Positions 20,021 to 29,625 of a DNA stretch of 64,000 nt are shown here, in pieces (position 1 is the stretch's first letter; each line of letters begins with the position of its first letter). Source of the DNA: Marinobacter sp. 1-4A. GTDB lineage: Bacteria > Pseudomonadota > Gammaproteobacteria > Pseudomonadales > Oleiphilaceae. The notes below the pieces were generated by a model. The model was not told the DNA's origin, ran no database searches, and was given only the letters and a program-made list of their open reading frames with translations. The DNA is taken from the NCBI RefSeq assembly GCF_016597725.1, contig NZ_VCGY01000007.1, forward strand, positions 62,001 through 126,000. Direction: 5' to 3'. Position numbers and translations under genes: made by a program.

Positions 20021-20349
20021 GCAGAGTCTGTTCTCGCGGCCATGATAAAATCATTTTTGTGCAGCCCACCGATTGTATGGGTCCACCAGCTTATGGTCGC
20101 CTTCCCGTACTCTAGCAAGATAGCCGGGTGGTGATTCTCTGCCTCAGCCAGCTCACCGACCCTATTGGTAAATGCCAGAGCTTGCGCAAAATTCCGGAAT
20201 TTAAACGTTTTTCGTAACTGATCTTCACCTTCCACACTGAGAATTTCCCAATCTTGCACGCTCTTGTGCAGGGAGGCCATCTCTTCATCAGTTACTTTAG
20301 GGGCGCTCGCGTTACACGCTTCACATTGCTGCTCAGCCAGTCCGCTCAT
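20011..20349 (-). CDS. phhB: Pterin-4a-carbinolamine dehydratase
   Basis: 112 residues from the ATG at 20347-20349, which has a perfect GGAGG upstream; the longer frame has no better start. PhhB dehydrates 4a-hydroxytetrahydrobiopterin to recycle the cofactor of phenylalanine hydroxylase. The active-site region [31 protein letters not shown] carries the conserved paired His, the Trp-Thr-His and the Lys-Asp of the family. An N-terminal CEAC pair (CEACNAS) could bind metal. No phhA gene is adjacent. Its upstream region is shared with the divergent SOS operon. Confidence 0.9.
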   Translation of the reverse strand: MSGLAEQQCEACNASAPKVTDEEMASLHKSVQDWEILSVEGEDQLRKTFKFRNFAQALAFTNRVGELAEAENHHPAILLEYGKATISWWTHTIGGLHKNDFIMAARTDSAYH

Positions 20350-20434
20350 GCTTAACCTCCAAGCTAATATCCGGTTTTTTGCTATCGTTACTGATCTAAC
20401 ATGGAGCCAGTTAAGCATTTTATCAACCAGCTTC

Positions 20435-20463
20435 TTGAAATTGGACGCTCTTCGGAATACTGT
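20435..20463 (+). promoter_or_regulatory. imuA promoter (-35 TTGAAA, 17 bp, -10 TACTGT)
   Basis: TTGAAA at 20435-20440 and TACTGT at 20458-20463 with 17-bp spacing. The -10 falls inside the LexA palindrome, so bound LexA would block polymerase. Inferred from sequence only. Confidence 0.5.
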
Positions 20464-20483
20464 ATATTTAAACAGTATTCCGA
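20452..20483. promoter_or_regulatory. LexA (SOS) box inside an extended palindrome
   Basis: The gammaproteobacterial SOS consensus CTG-N10-CAG is present at 20460-20475 (CTGTATATTTAAACAG). The symmetry extends to 12-bp perfect arms (TCGGAATACTGT and ACAGTATTCCGA) around an 8-base AT spacer. It ends 9 bases before the imuA start codon. Predicted operator for LexA repression of imuA-imuB-dnaE2. Confidence 0.9.
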
Positions 20484-20492
20484 GATTGCATC

Positions 20493-21182
20493 ATGAGCGA
20501 GCTTCTTAACACGCTAATGCAGGACGCCCGCGTCTGGCAGGGGCACAAGCACAATAAAACCACACAACCGGCCGAACCAACTGGCTTTCAGGCCCTAGAC
20601 AACCAGCTCGGAGGCCTTGGTTGGCCCCGCGGTGCTTTGAGCGAATGCCTACTGGATGCCCCCGGCATTGGTGAGCTGACCCTGTTAATACCATTAATGC
20701 AAAGGCTGTCGCAGGCCGGTAAAGCTGTATTCTGGCTAAACCCGCCACACACGCCCTATGCACCAGCGCTGACACGGGAAGGCATCGATCTGAATCAAAT
20801 AATCATGATTCATACCGAAGACAAAGGCGATTTTCTATGGACACTGGAAAACTGTTTACGCTCGCCGGTTACAGGGTTAGTGATGGCTTGGCCGAAAAAA
20901 CTGGCAGCCCGCGAAATCCGGCGTTTACAGCTAGCAGCCGAAGCTGGCAGTAATGTTTGTGTGCTTTTTCGCGAGCGCCACTATGCCGAACAGAACTCCC
21001 CGGCTGCTTTGCGCCTTGAGCTGGAACCCGATGACCAACAAAGCCTGAAGGTAAACGTGCTAAAGCGCCGTGGTAGCTGGCCCGGGCAACGCTGCTCTCT
21101 TGCCATGGCACACCGGGCAAGCCTGCTTCACCATGAAACGCCCCGCATAGTTCAAGGCCCCTGGCCCACAATGGCCCGGTAA
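20493..21182 (+). CDS. imuA: ImuA, RecA/SulA-like translesion synthesis accessory
   Basis: First gene of the SOS mutagenesis cassette, 229 residues. RecA-like fold: the segment TGFQALDNQLGGLGWPRGALSE matches the start of the RecA/SulA-type ATPase core, but the P-loop position reads LLDAPGIGELTLL, not a classic Walker A. ImuA is thought to link ImuB and DnaE2 to damaged DNA with RecA filaments (family knowledge). The gene starts 9 bases after the LexA palindrome and ends 5 bp before imuB. Confidence 0.88.
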   Translation: MSELLNTLMQDARVWQGHKHNKTTQPAEPTGFQALDNQLGGLGWPRGALSECLLDAPGIGELTLLIPLMQRLSQAGKAVFWLNPPHTPYAPALTREGIDLNQIIMIHTEDKGDFLWTLENCLRSPVTGLVMAWPKKLAAREIRRLQLAAEAGSNVCVLFRERHYAEQNSPAALRLELEPDDQQSLKVNVLKRRGSWPGQRCSLAMAHRASLLHHETPRIVQGPWPTMAR

Positions 21183-21187
21183 TCACT

Positions 21188-22606
21188 ATGCTCTGGTTGT
21201 ACCTGCACTTCCCTCACCTGCTACTGGACCATATTCGCCGATCCGGTGAACACGTGTCTGCTCTAGTGATTGTAGAAGGCTCAGGGCAAAAAGTAGTGCA
21301 AGCCTGCCCAACTGCCAAAGATCTGGGTGTTCGTGATGATATGCGCCTGAAAACAGCCATCAGTCTGGTGCCAGAGCTAAGCATAATAAGGGCAGACCAA
21401 CAGCAGGAAGCCCGTATTCTGGAAGACCAGGCACGCTGGCTCTACCGATACGCAGCGCATATTATTCTGGTTCCGCCAAACGGTTTACTGGCTGAAATCG
21501 GCAGCCTACAGCGGTTATACGGTGGCCTTTCGGCAGTCTGGCGAACGCTGGAAGAAGTACTACACGAGCGCCAGCTTACTGCTTGGATGGGCACAGGCCA
21601 CACTCCTTTAGCAGCAGGTCTGACTGCACGTAACGGTGTGGGAGAATGCACTTCCGACACAGCCAGCATCCTTCAAACTCTTAGCAAGATGCCTTTATTA
21701 ACTGCGGAATTTGACGGGCGCACCTGCATGCGCCTGCAACGGCTTGGCCTGAATACTCTGGGCGAGGTATTCAGCTTGCCGCCCAAAGAAATGGCGCGCC
21801 GGCTTTCCCCAGAAACTCTGGCGTATGTCCAGAAAATTCGAGGTTCCAGACCTGATCCCCAAACACCCTGGCAACCGCCACATCACTTTCGGCAACAAGC
21901 AGATTTTGTACAGGATATTGAGCAGTCACAAGGGCTGCTTTTCCCATTGCGCCGCATGCTATCTGAGTTGGAGAGTGACCTATGTTGGCGCCAGCAGGAT
22001 ACTGACTGTTTACTGTTAGAACTTCAGCATCGGCACACAGAGCCAACCCGCCTGCGCATCCGCACATCAGGCCCCGAACATCGAACCGAAGCTTTTCTCA
22101 GCCTCGTTAGCCTGCGACTTGAACAGCAGCCCCTCAAGGCTCCAGTTATGTCGCTGCGCCTTATTGTTAAACGATTCCTTGGGAGGGAGGCACCTTTTAA
22201 GCAGGATCTTCTGGGTGAAAACCAAGACCTGAACGAAGCCTGGCACACCTTGGCGAGCCGATTGCAGGCAAGGCTTGGGGATAACGCCATGAAACAGCTC
22301 TCGCCCAGAGCAGATCACCGACCAGAATGGGCATGGAGCGCCTCAAAAGTACGCCGAACGAACCAGGTAACAACAACAGCAACGAACCAATTGCCTTGCC
22401 GTCCCTTGTGGCTACTGCACGGCCCGCAGCCGCTTACGGAAACCCCAAAAGTCTGGTTTACTGGCCCGGAGAGGATCAGCGGGGGCTGGTGGGATGGCCA
22501 GCGAGTGCACCGGGATTATTACGTCGCCCAACTGAATAACGGGCAACTGGCCTGGGTCTTCCGTGATATCCGGGAAGGCTGGTTTATACATGGATGGTTT
22601 GGCTAA
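21188..22606 (+). CDS. imuB: ImuB, Y-family polymerase-like protein
   Basis: 472 residues of the DinB/UmuC superfamily. The N-terminus LWLYLHFPHLLLDHI lacks the catalytic DxD-type acidic start of active Y-family polymerases, as expected for ImuB, which serves as a scaffold that binds the beta clamp and DnaE2. A helix-hairpin region near CMRLQRLGLNTLGEVFSLPPKEMARRL and a C-terminal domain rich in Trp are present. The stop overlaps the dnaE2 start as TAATG, so the genes are translationally coupled. Confidence 0.92.
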   Translation: MLWLYLHFPHLLLDHIRRSGEHVSALVIVEGSGQKVVQACPTAKDLGVRDDMRLKTAISLVPELSIIRADQQQEARILEDQARWLYRYAAHIILVPPNGLLAEIGSLQRLYGGLSAVWRTLEEVLHERQLTAWMGTGHTPLAAGLTARNGVGECTSDTASILQTLSKMPLLTAEFDGRTCMRLQRLGLNTLGEVFSLPPKEMARRLSPETLAYVQKIRGSRPDPQTPWQPPHHFRQQADFVQDIEQSQGLLFPLRRMLSELESDLCWRQQDTDCLLLELQHRHTEPTRLRIRTSGPEHRTEAFLSLVSLRLEQQPLKAPVMSLRLIVKRFLGREAPFKQDLLGENQDLNEAWHTLASRLQARLGDNAMKQLSPRADHRPEWAWSASKVRRTNQVTTTATNQLPCRPLWLLHGPQPLTETPKVWFTGPERISGGWWDGQRVHRDYYVAQLNNGQLAWVFRDIREGWFIHGWFG

Positions 22607-25600
22607 TGGGTGTTTCATCCTATGCCGAGTTGTTCTGTTTCAGCAACTTCACCTTCCTGACTGGGGCATCCCACCCCCACGAGCTTGCGGATCGCGCTGC
22701 AGAGCTTGGCTATACAGCACTGGCCATCACCGATGCCTGTTCGGTTGCGGGCATACCCCGGGCTTGGGCTGCACTTAAAGAAAGCCCTGTAAAGCTGATT
22801 ACCGGTAGCTGGTTTGAGCTAGACAACGCCCCTCCCGACGCCTGCACACCCAGATTTATTCTTCTAGCCCGCACTCGCAAAGGCTACGGGCAGCTCTGCC
22901 AGTTTATAACCACCGGTAGACGCAGAACAGAAAAAGGGCAATACCAGCTTTTCCATAGCGACGTGGAAACCCATGCTCTGGATGATTGCCTGTGCCTGTG
23001 GTTACCGCCTTCATCAGATGAAGCCAGTGCAGGTCAGGCTCTAGCCTGCGGCGAATGGTTACTCCGCCTGTTTGAACACCGCCTCTGGATTGCCGCAGCC
23101 CGCACTCTGGAGTCCGGCGAAGAACAGCAACTGGCCAGAGCCCGCTGGCTAAGCGACCAGCTGCGCTGCCCGATTACCGCCACCGGTGAAGTTCACATGC
23201 ACAACCGGCAGCGCCAGCCCTTACAAGACGTACTCACCGCCCTACGCAACCACACCAGCGTGGAAAACGCTGGCCACTGCCTGTTTCAGAACGGTGAACG
23301 CTACCTGCGCCCAGTACCGGTATTGCAACGGTTATTCCCCGAAACCTGGCTGAAAGAATCTGTGCGAATTGCTCAACAATGTACCTTTGAGCCCGGTAGT
23401 TTACGTTACGAATACCCCCCAGACCTTGTCCCTGAAGGAGAAACCCCGGCGGCTTACCTGAAGCGCCTGACCAGAGAAGGTGAGCGGCGACGCTACCCGG
23501 CGGGCACACCACTGTCTGTTCAGGCCTTGATCCGCAAAGAACTGGGGCTGATTTCAGAGATGAAGTACGAACACTACTTCCTCACCATCCACGACATTGT
23601 TGCCTTTGCCCGAAGTCGCGACATTCTCTGTCAGGGCCGTGGCTCTGCGGCCAACTCAGCTGTGTGTTACTGCTTGGGTATTACTGAAGTAAACCCGGCA
23701 CAGGTAGACCTACTGTTTGAACGGTTCATTTCCAAAGATAGAAATGAGCCGCCAGATATCGACGTGGATTTTGAGCATGAACGCCGAGAAGAAGTAATTC
23801 AGTATATTTACCAGCGCTACAGCCGGGAACGTGCGGCATTGGCAGCAACCGTTATTCGCTACCGCCCCCGCAGCGCCATCCGAGACGTTGGCAAGGCTCT
23901 GGGGTTTGATCCAGCACTGGTGGAACAACTGCTGGAAGGCATCGACTGGCGCGACAAAGCCACCAACTGGCGCCAACAGATTCTAGACAAACGCCTGACC
24001 CGCAACCCAAAAGTTGCAGACCAATTCTTTGCTCTGGTGAACACCCTGCTTGGCTTCCCCCGCCACCTCTCCCAACACGTGGGCGGCTTTGTGATCAGCT
24101 CCGGCCCCCTAAGCGAATTGGTGCCCGTGGAAAATGCCGCCATGGCCGACCGAACCGTTATCCAGTGGGACAAAGACGATCTGGAAAGCCTGGGCCTGAT
24201 GAAAGTGGATGTACTCGCACTAGGCATGCTCACAGCTATTCGCAAAGCACTGGATTTGATCAGCCATCAAAAAGGCCAACTCTTTCGGATGCAAGACATA
24301 CCTCAAGAAGACAGAGCCACCTACAATATGCTCCAGAAAGGCGACAGCGTTGGCGTATTTCAAGTGGAATCCCGCGCCCAGATCAACATGCTGCCAAGAC
24401 TGAAACCCGAAACCTTCTATGACCTGGTTATTGAAGTGGCCATCGTCCGCCCCGGCCCCATACAGGGGGACATGGTGCACCCATACCTGCGCCGCAAGCA
24501 CGGTTTGGAACCCGTGGATTACCCCAACGATGCCATCCGGGGCGTATTGGAACGCACACTGGGCGTACCCATCTTTCAAGAGCAAGTCATCAAACTGGCC
24601 ATGGTTGCCGCGGGTTTTACCGCTGGCGAAGCCGACCAACTCCGCCGCGCCATGGCCGCCTGGAAATCCCACGGCGACATGACCCTCTTCCGGGAAAAAC
24701 TCATCAACGGCATGCTGGCACGTGGCCACAATGCCGACTTTGCCGAGCGACTCTACCTGCAAATCTGCGGCTTCGGCGGCTATGGTTTCCCCGAATCCCA
24801 CGCCGCCAGCTTCGCTCTGCTCGTTTACGTCTCCGCCTGGATCAAACGCCACTACCCGGCCGCCTTCTACTGCGCCCTACTCAACAGCCAACCCATGGGA
24901 TTCTACTCCCCATCGCAACTGCTACAGGATGCCAAGCGCCATAACGTAGTGGCACTACCCCCAGACATTAACAAGAGCCAGTGGGACCACACCTTAGAAG
25001 GCACTGACCTGCAACTGCGCTTGGGCTTAAGAATTATCCGGGGCTTCTCCGAAAACGCCGCACAGCGCCTGTATCAGCACCGCCCAGCAACCGGCTACCG
25101 CACTTCCTCCGAACTACGCCGTTTGGCAGACCTCAACCAAAGGGAAATGGAACTCCTCGCCGGCGCCAACGCCATGCCTGCTTTCTCCAGCAACCGCCAC
25201 CAAGCTTACTGGCAACTACTGGCCCATGAAAAACCCAGTGAACTTTTTGCCGGGATAGAAGCGGCAGAAGACAAAGAAAACTACGAACCGGAGACCTGCA
25301 ACCTGCTACCAGAACCTACAGAAGGCCAAAACATCCTCGCCGACTACGCCAGCCAAGGCCTAACCCTCCAACGCCACCCACTGGCCCTGCTTCGGGAACA
25401 AGGCCACCTACAGCTCTGCCTCAGTGCTGAACAACTCAAAACCACCAAAGCTGGCATCCCCGTACAGGTAGCCGGGTTGGTAACCGGCCGCCAACGCCCC
25501 GGCTCCGCCTCCGGCGTCACCTTCGTAACCCTGGAAGACGACACCGGCAACATAAACGTCGTCGTCTGGCTCGAAACCGCCCGCCGCCAGCGCAAACCGT

Positions 25601-25737
25601 TACTCACCGCACGGTTGTTACACGTAAAAGGCATTCTGGAAAGAGAGGGAGAAATTGTTCACGTTATGGCGGGGAAGCTTTCAGACTTGAGCCATCTCAT
25701 AAAAACACTCCCGGTCAGTTCGCGAGATTTTCATTAG
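22606..25737 (+). CDS. dnaE2: Error-prone DNA polymerase DnaE2 (ImuC)
   Basis: 1043 residues. C-family polymerase carrying out mutagenic translesion synthesis. The N-terminal PHP domain (YAELFCFSNFTFLTGASHPHEL) is followed by the polymerase core with the catalytic acidic pair in PPDIDVDFEHERREEVIQY and the GRGSAANS motif, and then an OB-fold region near residues 940-1030. The start is the ATG overlapping the imuB stop (TAATG); an upstream in-frame ATG at 22594 is less likely. Completes the imuA-imuB-dnaE2 operon. The 3' region holds hairpin element E1, read in the same direction. Confidence 0.95.
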   Translation: MGVSSYAELFCFSNFTFLTGASHPHELADRAAELGYTALAITDACSVAGIPRAWAALKESPVKLITGSWFELDNAPPDACTPRFILLARTRKGYGQLCQFITTGRRRTEKGQYQLFHSDVETHALDDCLCLWLPPSSDEASAGQALACGEWLLRLFEHRLWIAAARTLESGEEQQLARARWLSDQLRCPITATGEVHMHNRQRQPLQDVLTALRNHTSVENAGHCLFQNGERYLRPVPVLQRLFPETWLKESVRIAQQCTFEPGSLRYEYPPDLVPEGETPAAYLKRLTREGERRRYPAGTPLSVQALIRKELGLISEMKYEHYFLTIHDIVAFARSRDILCQGRGSAANSAVCYCLGITEVNPAQVDLLFERFISKDRNEPPDIDVDFEHERREEVIQYIYQRYSRERAALAATVIRYRPRSAIRDVGKALGFDPALVEQLLEGIDWRDKATNWRQQILDKRLTRNPKVADQFFALVNTLLGFPRHLSQHVGGFVISSGPLSELVPVENAAMADRTVIQWDKDDLESLGLMKVDVLALGMLTAIRKALDLISHQKGQLFRMQDIPQEDRATYNMLQKGDSVGVFQVESRAQINMLPRLKPETFYDLVIEVAIVRPGPIQGDMVHPYLRRKHGLEPVDYPNDAIRGVLERTLGVPIFQEQVIKLAMVAAGFTAGEADQLRRAMAAWKSHGDMTLFREKLINGMLARGHNADFAERLYLQICGFGGYGFPESHAASFALLVYVSAWIKRHYPAAFYCALLNSQPMGFYSPSQLLQDAKRHNVVALPPDINKSQWDHTLEGTDLQLRLGLRIIRGFSENAAQRLYQHRPATGYRTSSELRRLADLNQREMELLAGANAMPAFSSNRHQAYWQLLAHEKPSELFAGIEAAEDKENYEPETCNLLPEPTEGQNILADYASQGLTLQRHPLALLREQGHLQLCLSAEQLKTTKAGIPVQVAGLVTGRQRPGSASGVTFVTLEDDTGNINVVVWLETARRQRKPLLTARLLHVKGILEREGEIVHVMAGKLSDLSHLIKTLPVSSRDFH

Positions 25738-25786
25738 GCTTGCTGTGCCGAGGCTGATTTACAGGGAGATATCACCTGAGCTCATA

Positions 25787-25896
25787 GAGCTGGAGAGGCG
25801 TTGTCTTTCAGGAATGTCGTAGGCCATGGACGGCCGGAGACAAGCGCACATGGATGTGCTCGTAGCGGTTCCTGAAAGACAACGCTTCTCCAGCTC
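25787..25896 (+). repeat. Hairpin element E1 (double-GGA-loop family)
   Basis: 110 bp. Outer arms of 28 bp (from GAGCTGGAGAGGCG at the 5' end) pair with one G-T position. The core on the plus strand holds hairpin 1 GGCC-ATGGAC-GGCC, preceded by GTAG, and hairpin 2 GCAC-ATGGAT-GTGC. It lies 49 bp after dnaE2, so the GGA loops would be in the imuABC mRNA 3' region. Same family as 46874-46985, 50126-50230 and 51614-51723. Confidence 0.9.
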
Positions 25897-25924
25897 AAGC
25901 ACCCAAGTCAACAGGCCAAAAAGC

Positions 25925-25954
25925 AAAAAACCCCGCACAAAGGCGGGGTTTTCT
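25925..25954 (-). terminator. Rho-independent terminator of oadGAB
   Basis: Stem ACCCCGC/GCGGGGT with a 5-6 base loop, followed on the minus strand by a T-run (TTTTTTGCTTTTT). It is 19 bp after the oadB stop and may also act for the plus strand (TTTTCT). Confidence 0.88.
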
Positions 25955-25972
25955 GTACTGCAAAAGCAACAA

Positions 25973-27307
25973 TCAGCTAAGCAGCTTGATCATCACACCC
26001 GCAGCAACAGCCGAACCGATAACACCAGCAACGTTCGGCCCCATAGCGTGCATCAACAGGAAGTTCTGCGGATTCGCCTCAAGACCAACCTTGTTGGAAA
26101 CCCGCGCTGCCATCGGCACCGCAGATACACCGGCAGAGCCAATCAACGGGTTGATCGGATCCTTACTGAACTTGTTCATCAGCTTGGCCATCAGAACACC
26201 ACAGGCCGTACCCACACCAAACGCTACGATACCCAGCCCCAGAATACCCAGAGTTTGAGCGTCCAGGAACTTGTCTGCCATCAGCTTGGAGCCAACCGAC
26301 AAGCCCAGAAAAATCGTAGTGATGTTGATCAAGGCATTCTGTGCAGTGTCACTCAAACGCTCCACCACACCGCACTCACGCATCAGATTACCAAAGCAGA
26401 ACATACCCAGCAGAGGCGCTGCATCCGGCAGGAACAGAACCACAGCAATCAGAACAACCAGCGGGAAAACAATCTTTTCACGCTTGCTGACAGGACGCAG
26501 CTGGGACATCTTGATGGCACGCTCTTTCTGCGTAGTCAGCGCCTTCATAATGGGCGGCTGAATCATCGGCACCATGGCCATATAGGCGTATGCAGATACC
26601 GCAATGGCACCCAGCAGGTGCGGAGCCAGAACACTGGACACATAGATAGACGTCGGGCCATCAGCGCCACCAATGATACCGATAGCAGCCGCTTCCAGAA
26701 TGGTGAAATCCAGAATACCCAGCCAGTCCAGCAGTGCGGCACCCAACACCGTTCCGAAGATACCGAACTGTGCCGCAGCACCTAACAGCATGGTTTTCGG
26801 GTTCGCCAGTAGTGGGCCGAAGTCTGTCATGGCACCAACGCCCATGAAAATAACCAGAGGCCCGATGGTGCTGCCGATAACTACCGAATAGAAGTTATAC
26901 AGCATGCCATTACCGTAACCGGCATCCTGAGCAATGGCATTAGCCATCGCCATTTCAGAGTAGCTTGCCTCTTTAAATGCCACCTTGAAGGCCTCTTTCA
27001 GCTCAGGCGTAATCGCCTGCCCGGCCTGATAGGCAACATCCAAAGGCACTGCCAGCGCAGCCAATAGTTCACCTTTTCCGCCATTCAGCGCAAAGTGGAT
27101 GGCATTTTCTGCCGCAGTCAGGGCAAGCCCAGCCTCCGGAATGTTCGCCAGAATGCCACCAAACCCGATGGGAACCAGCAGCAATGGCTCAAAACCCTTG
27201 CGGATCGCAAGGAACAGAAGAAGCAGGCCAACGGCGATCATAATCACCTGACCGAGTTCTATATTGAACAGGCCACTACCTGTCCATAACGTCATTAACT
27301 TATCCAT
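25973..27307 (-). CDS. oadB: Na+-translocating oxaloacetate decarboxylase, beta subunit
   Basis: 444-residue polytopic membrane protein with roughly ten or more hydrophobic segments. It decarboxylates carboxybiotin and uses the energy to pump Na+ outward. [21 protein letters not shown] contains the conserved Asp in the Na+/H+ pathway (family knowledge), and the C-terminal [19 protein letters not shown] is typical of the family. Last gene of oadG-oadA-oadB, 14 bp after oadA, followed by a clear terminator. Confidence 0.95.
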   Translation of the reverse strand: MDKLMTLWTGSGLFNIELGQVIMIAVGLLLLFLAIRKGFEPLLLVPIGFGGILANIPEAGLALTAAENAIHFALNGGKGELLAALAVPLDVAYQAGQAITPELKEAFKVAFKEASYSEMAMANAIAQDAGYGNGMLYNFYSVVIGSTIGPLVIFMGVGAMTDFGPLLANPKTMLLGAAAQFGIFGTVLGAALLDWLGILDFTILEAAAIGIIGGADGPTSIYVSSVLAPHLLGAIAVSAYAYMAMVPMIQPPIMKALTTQKERAIKMSQLRPVSKREKIVFPLVVLIAVVLFLPDAAPLLGMFCFGNLMRECGVVERLSDTAQNALINITTIFLGLSVGSKLMADKFLDAQTLGILGLGIVAFGVGTACGVLMAKLMNKFSKDPINPLIGSAGVSAVPMAARVSNKVGLEANPQNFLLMHAMGPNVAGVIGSAVAAGVMIKLLS

Positions 27308-27321
27308 GGAATGCTGGCCCT

Positions 27322-29109
27322 TTATGCGATTGTCAGCATTTCATCATCAGGGGAGACGGCATCACCGACCTTGATGAAGACTTCGCCGACAGTGCCGGCC
27401 TTCGGTGCACGAATCTCGGTTTCCATTTTCATGGCCTCGAGAATAATCAGCACATCGCCTTCTTCAACGGCATCACCCGGTGAAACCAGTACCTTGAAGA
27501 TGTTGCCACCCAGAGGTGCGATAACAGGCTCACCTTCACCGGCCGCCGGAGCAGGCGCAGAAGCTGCCGCTGGAGCAGATGCAGCACCGCCCTCGCCCTG
27601 AATCTGGGTGATTTCACCGCCTTCAGACACAGCAACCACGAACTTTTTGCCGTTGACATCAACGGTGTAGGTTTCGGGGCCGCTAGCCTTCTTGGCAGGT
27701 GCCGCATCTTCTGCGGAGGGAACCGGCTCAAAGGCATCCGGGTTGTTGCGGTTTTCCAAATACTTCAGACCGATCTGGGGGAACAGAGCGTAGGTCAGAA
27801 CGTCATCAACAACGTTATCTGCCAGCTTGATACCCTTTTCGTCTGCCAGTTTCTTCAACTCGTCGGTCAACTTGTCCATTTCCGGCTCAATGTTGTCCGC
27901 CGGGCGGCAGGTAATCGCTTCTTTACCGTCCAGAACACGCTCCTGCAACTCCTTATTGAACGGAGCCGGCGCTGCGCCGTATTCGCCTTTCAGGATTGCA
28001 GAGGTTTCTTTGGAGATGGACTTGTAACGCTCACCGGTCAGAACATTCAATACCGCCTGAGTGCCCACAATCTGGGAGGTTGGTGTTACCAGCGGGATGA
28101 AGCCCAGATCTTCACGAACCTTGGGAATTTCAGCCAGAACCTCATCGAACTTGTCCGCTGCGTTCTGCTCTTTAAGCTGGTTTTCCATGTTGGTAAGCAT
28201 GCCGCCCGGCACCTGAGCAATCAGGATTCGGGAGTCGGTGCCACGCAAGCTGCCTTCAAACTTCGCGTACTTCTTGCGAACTTCGCGGAAGTAACTGGCA
28301 ATTTCTTCCAGCAGCACCAAATCCAGCCCGGTGTCACGCTCGGTGCCTTCCAGAATGGCAACAACCGCTTCGGTGGGCGAGTGACCATACGTCATACTCA
28401 TGGAAGAAATGGCTGTATCCACGTTATCAATACCGGCTTCCGCGGCCTTGATGGCTGTAGCGGTAGACATGCCGGTAGTCGCGTGGCACTGCATGTGAAT
28501 CGGGATGTCGAGTTCTTTCTTCAAGCGGCTAACTAGATCAAACGCCACGTACGGCTTGAGAATGCCTGCCATGTCCTTGATCGCGATGGAGTCAGCACCC
28601 ATGTCGGCAACTTCTTTCGCCAGCTCTACCCACATCTCAATGGTGTGTACCGGGCTGGTGGTGTAAGAAATAGTACCCTGAGCGTGCTTGCCGGTTTTCT
28701 TAACAGCCTTGATGGCAGTCGCAAGGTTACGCGGATCGTTCATGGCGTCAAAAATACGGAATACATCAACGCCATTTTCGGCGGCACGATCAACGAACCT
28801 TTCTACCACGTCGTCCGCATAATGCCGGTAACCCAGAAGATTCTGGCCACGCAGCAACATTTGCTGGGGCGTGTTAGGCATTACTTTTTTCAGTTCGCGG
28901 ATACGCTCCCAGGGATCTTCACCCAAATAACGAATGCAGGAGTCGAAGGTAGCGCCACCCCAAGATTCCAAAGACCAGAAACCGACTTTGTCGAGTTTCT
29001 CGGCAATGGGCAGCATATCGTCAAGCCGCATACGGGTGGCAAGCAGGGACTGGTGGGCGTCACGCAGGATAACGTCCGTAATCCCTAGCGGTTTCTTTGT
29101 GTCAGTCAT
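27322..29109 (-). CDS. oadA: Oxaloacetate decarboxylase, alpha subunit
   Basis: 595-residue soluble subunit that moves CO2 from oxaloacetate to biotin. An N-terminal carboxyltransferase TIM barrel ([18 protein letters not shown]; metal-binding HCHATTG-like segment [12 protein letters not shown]) is followed by a PYC/OADA conserved region (about 300-460), an Ala/Pro-rich hinge (about 500-525), and a biotinyl domain with the biotin lysine in [10 protein letters not shown]. An AGAAGG ribosome site precedes the ATG. Middle gene of the operon. Confidence 0.95.
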   Translation of the reverse strand: MTDTKKPLGITDVILRDAHQSLLATRMRLDDMLPIAEKLDKVGFWSLESWGGATFDSCIRYLGEDPWERIRELKKVMPNTPQQMLLRGQNLLGYRHYADDVVERFVDRAAENGVDVFRIFDAMNDPRNLATAIKAVKKTGKHAQGTISYTTSPVHTIEMWVELAKEVADMGADSIAIKDMAGILKPYVAFDLVSRLKKELDIPIHMQCHATTGMSTATAIKAAEAGIDNVDTAISSMSMTYGHSPTEAVVAILEGTERDTGLDLVLLEEIASYFREVRKKYAKFEGSLRGTDSRILIAQVPGGMLTNMENQLKEQNAADKFDEVLAEIPKVREDLGFIPLVTPTSQIVGTQAVLNVLTGERYKSISKETSAILKGEYGAAPAPFNKELQERVLDGKEAITCRPADNIEPEMDKLTDELKKLADEKGIKLADNVVDDVLTYALFPQIGLKYLENRNNPDAFEPVPSAEDAAPAKKASGPETYTVDVNGKKFVVAVSEGGEITQIQGEGGAASAPAAASAPAPAAGEGEPVIAPLGGNIFKVLVSPGDAVEEGDVLIILEAMKMETEIRAPKAGTVGEVFIKVGDAVSPDDEMLTIA

Positions 29110-29154
29110 CGTGTCAGCCTTCTGTTTAAAGGTTGTATCTAATCGGTTACCGGG

Positions 29155-29406
29155 TCACTTCTTGTGGCGCGACCGGAATTGAGCTATCGCCTTTTTAATC
29201 GCCTCTGCTGTATCAGGATCGACTGCTGCAGGTGCCTTGGCTTTGGCACGGGGCGTTTTGGCCGGGGTTGCCGGCTCTGGCGGCGCAAACCGGGTAAGCA
29301 GTTTGGACATAAGCAGGGTCGCGAACACCAGAATAATCAGGAACACGAACACAAAGCCCATACCCGCAACCATCAGATCGACGGCTTGTGACATCAGGTC
29401 ATCCAT
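29155..29406 (-). CDS. oadG: Oxaloacetate decarboxylase, gamma subunit
   Basis: 83 residues: a single N-terminal membrane helix (LMVAGMGFVFVFLIILVFATLL), an Ala/Pro/Lys linker (PATPAKTPRAKAKAPAA) and a C-terminal helix with KKAIAQFRSRHKK. This is the usual OadG design: it anchors the alpha subunit and may bind Zn2+ through C-terminal residues. First gene of oadGAB. The region 29407-29625 upstream should hold the promoter; I saw no convincing match. Confidence 0.88.
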   Translation of the reverse strand: MDDLMSQAVDLMVAGMGFVFVFLIILVFATLLMSKLLTRFAPPEPATPAKTPRAKAKAPAAVDPDTAEAIKKAIAQFRSRHKK

Positions 29407-29625
29407 ATTGAACAGCTACCTGTATTGGTTTATGGATTTTCCCCAGAGCAACCGAACGCTATAAGACCTATGTCTTATACCGCGCCGGAGCAAACCGGGA
29501 GGCAAAATCCTGCGTAATTTACCGGTTTCGTAAGCCGTGAGCAACCGAAATGCAAATGACTATACGGACTTTCCGAGAATTCCAAGGCAGGTTTCACAGG
29601 TTGAGAAACCCTGTACCACCGACTA

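Noticed and set aside
22594-22605. Earlier ATG for dnaE2
   Set aside because: It lies within imuB with no ribosome site; the TAATG overlap at 22604-22608 is the common arrangement.
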